From NCBI GenBank assembly GCA_965218775.1, contig CBDCLS010000006.1, forward strand, positions 2,542,001 to 2,606,000: a stretch of 64,000 nt of DNA, written 5' to 3'. Under the pieces are notes generated by a model. It ran no database searches and was not told the origin of the DNA. It was given only the letters and a program-made list of their open reading frames with translations. This stretch comes from CAUZIZ01 sp965218775. GTDB lineage: Bacteria; Acidobacteriota; UBA6911; RPQK01; JAJDTT01. Shown here piece after piece: positions 59,969 to 64,000 of the stretch (position 1 is the first letter of the stretch; each line of letters starts with the position of its first letter). The position numbers were made by a program, and so were the translations under genes.

Positions 59969-62038
59969 TCAGGACATCAGATTCAGAAGCGCCTCAGCCC
60001 GGTAGACGAACGGAGTCAGTTCAGCCCCCACTCTGGCGATCACGGCGAACTCCCCTGAGCCCGAACTGTCTATGATGTGATGGTTCTTGATCCCACCAAC
60101 GTCCAGCCAGAAGCAACCGGCCTCGGAAAGCTGAGTGTGAGCCGTCACGAAAACCGCCGACCTGTCCAGACCCAGGGCCGCTCGAAAGGAGCGAACATCA
60201 CGGGCCGAATAACCCGCTGGATTACCGGCCTGCTGCACCCTATTCCATGTCAGTTGGTGACGAAGCCGAGGATACCGATAGGCGTTGATCAGGCGATCTC
60301 GCGTCACCGTCTCGATAGGAGGGCCTCCATGACAGGCCAGCAGACCCTCACCCACGACCAGGTGAGGAAGCAGATCATAGAAGCGCTTCATCTCCGTGAC
60401 GAAATCCTGTCCTCTGAGTTCCAGCAGGCGAGATTCCCAGAGTCTTCCCTGGGAGACATCCTGCTTGCGAATCTCGTCAGAAAAGCCGTCGTGGTTTCCC
60501 CTGACGTAGACAACGCCACTCGGGTAGCTAAGCATCAGACGAAGAATAAGATCCATGATCAGGACTGACGAGTCCATTGCCGCCATCTGTCCCTCCTGGG
60601 GATGAACCGCATCGCCAAGCAGGATCAGAGAAGCCGAACCAGTCTCCAGTCCGGCCAGAAAACGATTCTCGCTCAGAGCCTTCAACAGGTTGTCCACATT
60701 CCCGTGCAGGTCTCCCACCAGAATAGGTACAAGCTCGGCTGCAAGCTCCACCAGTGCCCCGGGGTGACCTCGATCATCCCGAGGGCGGTTGGGACTCTGT
60801 TCAAGCAGCTGATTGACCTTTCTCACGGTTTCCAGGGCTTCACCCGGGGAGAGGATTCGCAGCGTACCCCCGAAGGCCTGGCGAACCAACCTCAGGCAAT
60901 CTTCTCGTCTCGAGACCAGGCGTGTCTCGTTTTCCGAACCTTCGAGTCGCGTGATCTCAGTGCCCGTAGGAGAGTCGAGATCCACCACTAGCAGCGTCCC
61001 CTTCTGGTTGACGATCTCCAGGCGTGAGAGGATGTCTCGGGGTAGGTTCGGTGCTACCGATCGGTCTTTGGCGCCTCCGCCGACACGAGTCCGCTCGCCT
61101 TCGCTGAGGAAGAGCGTGCCACTGATGCTGGAATAGTACTCATCGGGATCGAATAACATGAGCCGAGTCGCATCTGTCCCTCCATTCTGGGGAGGAGCCA
61201 ACAGGGATTCTTCGTAGATGTGAAGCCTTTGAGGTCCCAGGCGCACCTCTAGTGGGAGAAGGCGATGAGGGATCCGAATCTTGCTTGCCTGGAGCACAAG
61301 CTGGGTTAGATCCTCAGCCACCTCGGCCTCATGATAGCCAAGGATGCGATCCCAACTCTGGACTAGCCATCTCCGGAGCCTCTCGGTCAGGGGCCGTTTG
61401 GTTTCCTCTGGCGAGGTCGTCGTACGGGAGGGGACTGGAGGGTCTTCCTGGACGAAGCTCTTGGGAGCCGTGCCAAAACCGTCCCGCAAGTAGACCCTCA
61501 TGCCCGATCGCTGGAAATGTTTCGCCACCTGGGAGTAGGCTGCGACCTGGTGAGCAACCTGCTCCTGAGAGAGCTGCATGTCGACTGGATGGCTCTCTCG
61601 GTGGGAACGCTCTCGCCGAACAGCGAGGATCTTGTCCGCAGGGGGGAGGAGGAATTCGAAAACGAACTTCTTTCGAGGATCCCAGAACCCGAGGCTGAAT
61701 TTTGGCATTCGAATACGGTCGGCCTCCAATTCCAGCTCACGGAAGTTGGCGAGCCATTCCCCATCGAAAACCGTCAAGGCCTTGAGAATACCTCGGAAGG
61801 GAAGGCCAAGGTGTACTTGACGTGGTCGGAAGGCCAAGGTTCGGGAGCGCCACCACCCAGCTGCTGTCAAATCCAGGTATCCTTCCTCTGGCCAACCTCC
61901 GATTGCTCTCAACAGGGTTGTCTTGCCCGACCCTGGAGGACCGGTGACGATGATCTGTCGAAAACGAACCCCGGCTGGAAACGGCAGACCCCGGATAGCC
62001 TGAAGCTTGTCGACCTCCTGGAGTTTTAGTTCATTCAC
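59969..62038 (-). CDS. P-loop ATPase / FHA-like / PPP-type phosphatase fusion protein
   Basis: 689 residues, start GTG 62038. The N-terminal P-loop domain has VTGPPGSGKTTLL (residues 31-43), then an Arg-rich segment (VRRERSHRESHPVDMQLSQE). Residues about 305-370 look like an FHA domain: RTRVGGGAKDRSVAPN, ILSRLEIVN and VVDLDSPTGTEI, as in phosphothreonine-binding folds. The C-terminal half has PPP/calcineurin-like metal motifs: GDLHGN (442), LGDAVH (475), GNHD (514), CHGG (569) and TAHTQ (632). The usual second motif GDxVDRG is altered to GDAVHPQ. It suggests a self-contained nucleotide-binding, phospho-peptide-binding and phosphatase protein. No substrate can be assigned. Confidence 0.75.
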   Translation of the reverse strand: MNELKLQEVDKLQAIRGLPFPAGVRFRQIIVTGPPGSGKTTLLRAIGGWPEEGYLDLTAAGWWRSRTLAFRPRQVHLGLPFRGILKALTVFDGEWLANFRELELEADRIRMPKFSLGFWDPRKKFVFEFLLPPADKILAVRRERSHRESHPVDMQLSQEQVAHQVAAYSQVAKHFQRSGMRVYLRDGFGTAPKSFVQEDPPVPSRTTTSPEETKRPLTERLRRWLVQSWDRILGYHEAEVAEDLTQLVLQASKIRIPHRLLPLEVRLGPQRLHIYEESLLAPPQNGGTDATRLMLFDPDEYYSSISGTLFLSEGERTRVGGGAKDRSVAPNLPRDILSRLEIVNQKGTLLVVDLDSPTGTEITRLEGSENETRLVSRREDCLRLVRQAFGGTLRILSPGEALETVRKVNQLLEQSPNRPRDDRGHPGALVELAAELVPILVGDLHGNVDNLLKALSENRFLAGLETGSASLILLGDAVHPQEGQMAAMDSSVLIMDLILRLMLSYPSGVVYVRGNHDGFSDEIRKQDVSQGRLWESRLLELRGQDFVTEMKRFYDLLPHLVVGEGLLACHGGPPIETVTRDRLINAYRYPRLRHQLTWNRVQQAGNPAGYSARDVRSFRAALGLDRSAVFVTAHTQLSEAGCFWLDVGGIKNHHIIDSSGSGEFAVIARVGAELTPFVYRAEALLNLMS

Positions 62039-62361
62039 CTCGACGGCTGACCTCTCTCCGAAAGTGGGCTCTCCGATGGATGTTGTCTTTGGCCAAAGGT
62101 CTCGTTGGTTCCGGTAGGGATGGGAACGTCAACACTCCGAATGTTAACCGATTGCAGGCGGGTGTGAACACCTTCCAGCCGGGTGGCGACCCAGAGGCAG
62201 AGGCTTATCTTCCGTTTCCGGTTCTCATCCCCGAAGCTCTCCGGCGACAATCGAAATTGAGATCTGTCACCCCACCCCTACCGATGTACTACCGGCTCTC
62301 TCGGGTGTAGAATCCTGGATCAAATATCGTTGCCTTGAAAGCATAGACGGAGGAGGCTCAA
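62039..62361. other. Divergent intergenic region, no gene seen
   Basis: Separates the phosphatase fusion gene from the DUF47-PiT operon. A 71-residue minus-strand frame ends in a four-base overlap with the fusion gene but starts at TTG and has no protein-like features. Confidence 0.4.
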
Positions 62362-63039
62362 ATGTGGACTCGCAGTCCGGTCCAAGGTATTTTTGGCCGC
62401 TCGCCATTCAAACCTATTCAGGAGCACATGAAAGTGGTTGACGCTTGTGCCAGCGAGGCTCCGGCGCTGCTTGAGGCTCTGGCAGCAGGAGACAAACGCC
62501 GACTCCTGGAGGCCAAGGAGAGGATCTTCGATCTCGAACACGAAGCCGACAAGGTGAAGAATGAAATCCGAGCCCACCTTCCCAAGAGCTTGTTCATGCC
62601 CGTCGACCGGCGTGATCTGCTGGATCTCCTCAACGCCCAGGATTCCATTGCAGACTCGGTCCAGGACGTTGCCGGGCTGCTGATCCTGAAGGAGCTTGAG
62701 ATACCGGACTACATGAAAGAGCTACTGCCCGCCTATGCGGCACGGAATGTAGATGCGGCACATCAGTGCAAGCGTGCCATCGATCAGCTCGACGAGCTCC
62801 TGGAACTGGGCTTCAAGGGGCGGCAAGTGGATCGCGTCGAAGAGATCTTGGAGGAGCTCTCCCGTATCGAATCGGAAACGGATGGGCAGGAGATCGAGCT
62901 GAACAGAGCGCTGGTCAGTGATGAGGGACTGAAGCCTGGAGACCTCTTCATCTGGTGGGAATTGGTCTGGAGACTGGGTGACGTTGCCGATTACTCGCAG
63001 GATGTGGGAGACCGTCTCCGACTCCTGATGGCTCGCTAG
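62362..63039 (+). CDS. DUF47 (PhoU-like) phosphate transport regulator
   Basis: 225 residues, ATG 62362 after GGAGG. Four-helix PhoU-like protein: RSPFKPIQEHMKVVDACASE, EAKERIFDLEHEADKVKNEI, LFMPVDRRDLLDLLNAQDSI, and ADYSQDVGDRLRLLMAR at the C-terminus. It belongs to TIGR00153/DUF47, which nearly always precedes a PiT transporter and is believed to regulate it. It ends nine bases before the transporter start. Confidence 0.93.
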   Translation: MWTRSPVQGIFGRSPFKPIQEHMKVVDACASEAPALLEALAAGDKRRLLEAKERIFDLEHEADKVKNEIRAHLPKSLFMPVDRRDLLDLLNAQDSIADSVQDVAGLLILKELEIPDYMKELLPAYAARNVDAAHQCKRAIDQLDELLELGFKGRQVDRVEEILEELSRIESETDGQEIELNRALVSDEGLKPGDLFIWWELVWRLGDVADYSQDVGDRLRLLMAR

Positions 63040-63048
63040 GAGGTTTGG

Positions 63049-64000
63049 ATGGAGTCAGGTTTTACGTTTCTCCTTCTCGCTATTGGCTTCGCGCTGTTCA
63101 TGACCTGGGGAGTGGGTGCCAACGATGTGGCCAATGCCATGGGCACCTCCGTCGGCTCAGGGGCACTCACCATCAAGAAGGCAATTCTGATCGCTGGTAT
63201 TTTCGAGTTCGCCGGTGCTGTCCTGGCGGGTGGCCACGTCACCAGCACCATCCGGAAGGGGATCATCAATGCCGAGTTCGTCCCATCACCGGAGATTATG
63301 GTCTTCGGCATGCTCTCAGCCCTTCTGGCAGCTGGAACCTGGTTGCTGATAGCCAGCTACTTCGGCTGGCCCGTATCGACGACTCACACCATTGTGGGTG
63401 CTCTTATCGGCTTCGGCATGGTGGGTATCGGTATGCAGGCAGTGGCGTGGCCCAAGGTAGCCGGCATCGTGGCCAGCTGGATCATCTCTCCCATGTTGGG
63501 GGCGGTGATCGCCTTTCTGCTGACCTTGAGCCTGCGTCGATTCATACTCAACACGGAGAAACCCCTCGTCAATGCCCGCCGCTATGGGCCCTACTATGTC
63601 TTTGTCATGGGCGTGCTGATCGCCTTGATCACCCTTTTCAAGGGGCTCAAGCATCTCAAGCTGGATCTGACAGGTTGGCAGAGTTTCCTGGTCGCTTTGA
63701 TCGTCGGGGTCCTCATCGCCGTCGTCGGCCGGGTCCTGATTTCGAGAGTCCGGGTGGATCCAGAAGCCGACAGGGACTTCCAGTTTGCCACTGTCGAGAG
63801 GGTCTTCGCCCCTCTCTGCGTCTTCACTGCCTGCTCCATGGCCTTTGCCCACGGATCGAACGACGTGGCCAACGGCATCGGCCCTCTGGCAGCTGTCGTA
63901 AGCATCGTCCAAGCCGGTCAGGTCGGTCAGGAATCAGCTTTGCCCCTTTGGATTCTGGTTCTGGGTGGCATGGGCATCGTAGTAGGTCTGGCCACTTTGG
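63049..64000 (+). CDS. PiT family inorganic phosphate transporter, 3' end outside window
   Basis: Start ATG 63049 after TAGGAGG. The visible 317 residues contain TMTWGVGANDVANAMGTSVG-like block FMTWGVGANDVANAMG, HVTSTIRKG, YFGWPVSTTHTIVGALIGFG and the second signature MAFAHGSNDVANGIGPLAAV, with many membrane helices. PiT transporters import phosphate by cation symport. The gene is translationally close to the DUF47 gene and continues beyond base 64000. Confidence 0.95.
   Translation, partial: MESGFTFLLLAIGFALFMTWGVGANDVANAMGTSVGSGALTIKKAILIAGIFEFAGAVLAGGHVTSTIRKGIINAEFVPSPEIMVFGMLSALLAAGTWLLIASYFGWPVSTTHTIVGALIGFGMVGIGMQAVAWPKVAGIVASWIISPMLGAVIAFLLTLSLRRFILNTEKPLVNARRYGPYYVFVMGVLIALITLFKGLKHLKLDLTGWQSFLVALIVGVLIAVVGRVLISRVRVDPEADRDFQFATVERVFAPLCVFTACSMAFAHGSNDVANGIGPLAAVVSIVQAGQVGQESALPLWILVLGGMGIVVGLATL

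Noticed and set aside
62035..62250. 71-codon minus frame ending in a GTGA overlap with the P-loop fusion gene
   Set aside because: TTG start without a ribosome-binding site and no protein-like features; the overlap alone is not enough.

Overview
The window (about 60% GC, dense genes on both strands) looks like a heterotrophic Acidobacteriota-type Gram-negative chromosome. Two Oar-type TonB-dependent receptors with an N-terminal carboxypeptidase-regulatory-like domain, many Sec/Tat-exported beta-propeller and LamG proteins, a sulfatase, Xaa-Pro peptidase and F420-type enzymes fit that phylum. The assignment is inference; no rRNA or other marker gene, tRNA or CRISPR array was seen.

Region 1 (1-19.3 kb): a left-edge DUF1080 protein and a broken IS1-like zinc-ribbon gene precede a strong plus-strand row. 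It holds a giant exported-propeller/TPR/transmembrane/TPR/STAND-ATPase protein (1252-6540), a second STAND ATPase with an N-terminal DUF4062-like domain (now 8962-10653), an Oar-type outer-membrane receptor (10721-14524), a YVTN beta-propeller protein (14543-17575) and an exported protein ending in a peptidase-S74 chaperone-like domain (17715-19301). The gap between the two ATPase genes holds a 194-bp inverted-repeat element. The second ATPase gene is split exactly after its ATG by a 2145-bp IS1595-type element with perfect 23-bp inverted repeats, an 8-bp target duplication and cargo genes (DUF2513 and others). Removing both insertions leaves two STAND genes about 50 bp apart, so I read this as a formerly intact, possibly undescribed envelope-sensing STAND locus.

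Region 2 (19.3-21.7 kb) is a gene graveyard: back-to-back fragments of a carbohydrate-related enzyme and a sodium:solute symporter, a second copy of the inverted-repeat element, and a 191-bp element with perfect 24-bp inverted repeats.

Region 3 (21.7-27.2 kb): the conserved prkA-yeaH-spoVR stress module, then a VapBC-type toxin-antitoxin pair with a repeated operator-like sequence.

Region 4 (27.3-55.9 kb) is mainly catabolic and export genes: a Tat-exported LamG/dimethylformamidase-like protein, a DEAD-box helicase, an aldo/keto reductase, four paralogous exported five-bladed-propeller glycosidase-like proteins, a LamG/Ig-like protein, a lipoprotein sulfatase, an ethanolamine-type permease, an exported enolase-superfamily dehydratase, a second Oar receptor, an aldehyde dehydrogenase and an NHL-like propeller protein. 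Together they suggest uptake and breakdown of complex, partly sulfated glycans. A voltage-gated potassium channel gene is cut by a complete IS256-type element (8-bp duplication, reading frame restored on removal).

Region 5 (56-64 kb): a lipoprotein, an M24 peptidase, two F420-type enzymes, an unusual P-loop/FHA-like/calcineurin-like phosphatase fusion, and a DUF47 regulator with a PiT phosphate transporter that runs off the right edge.
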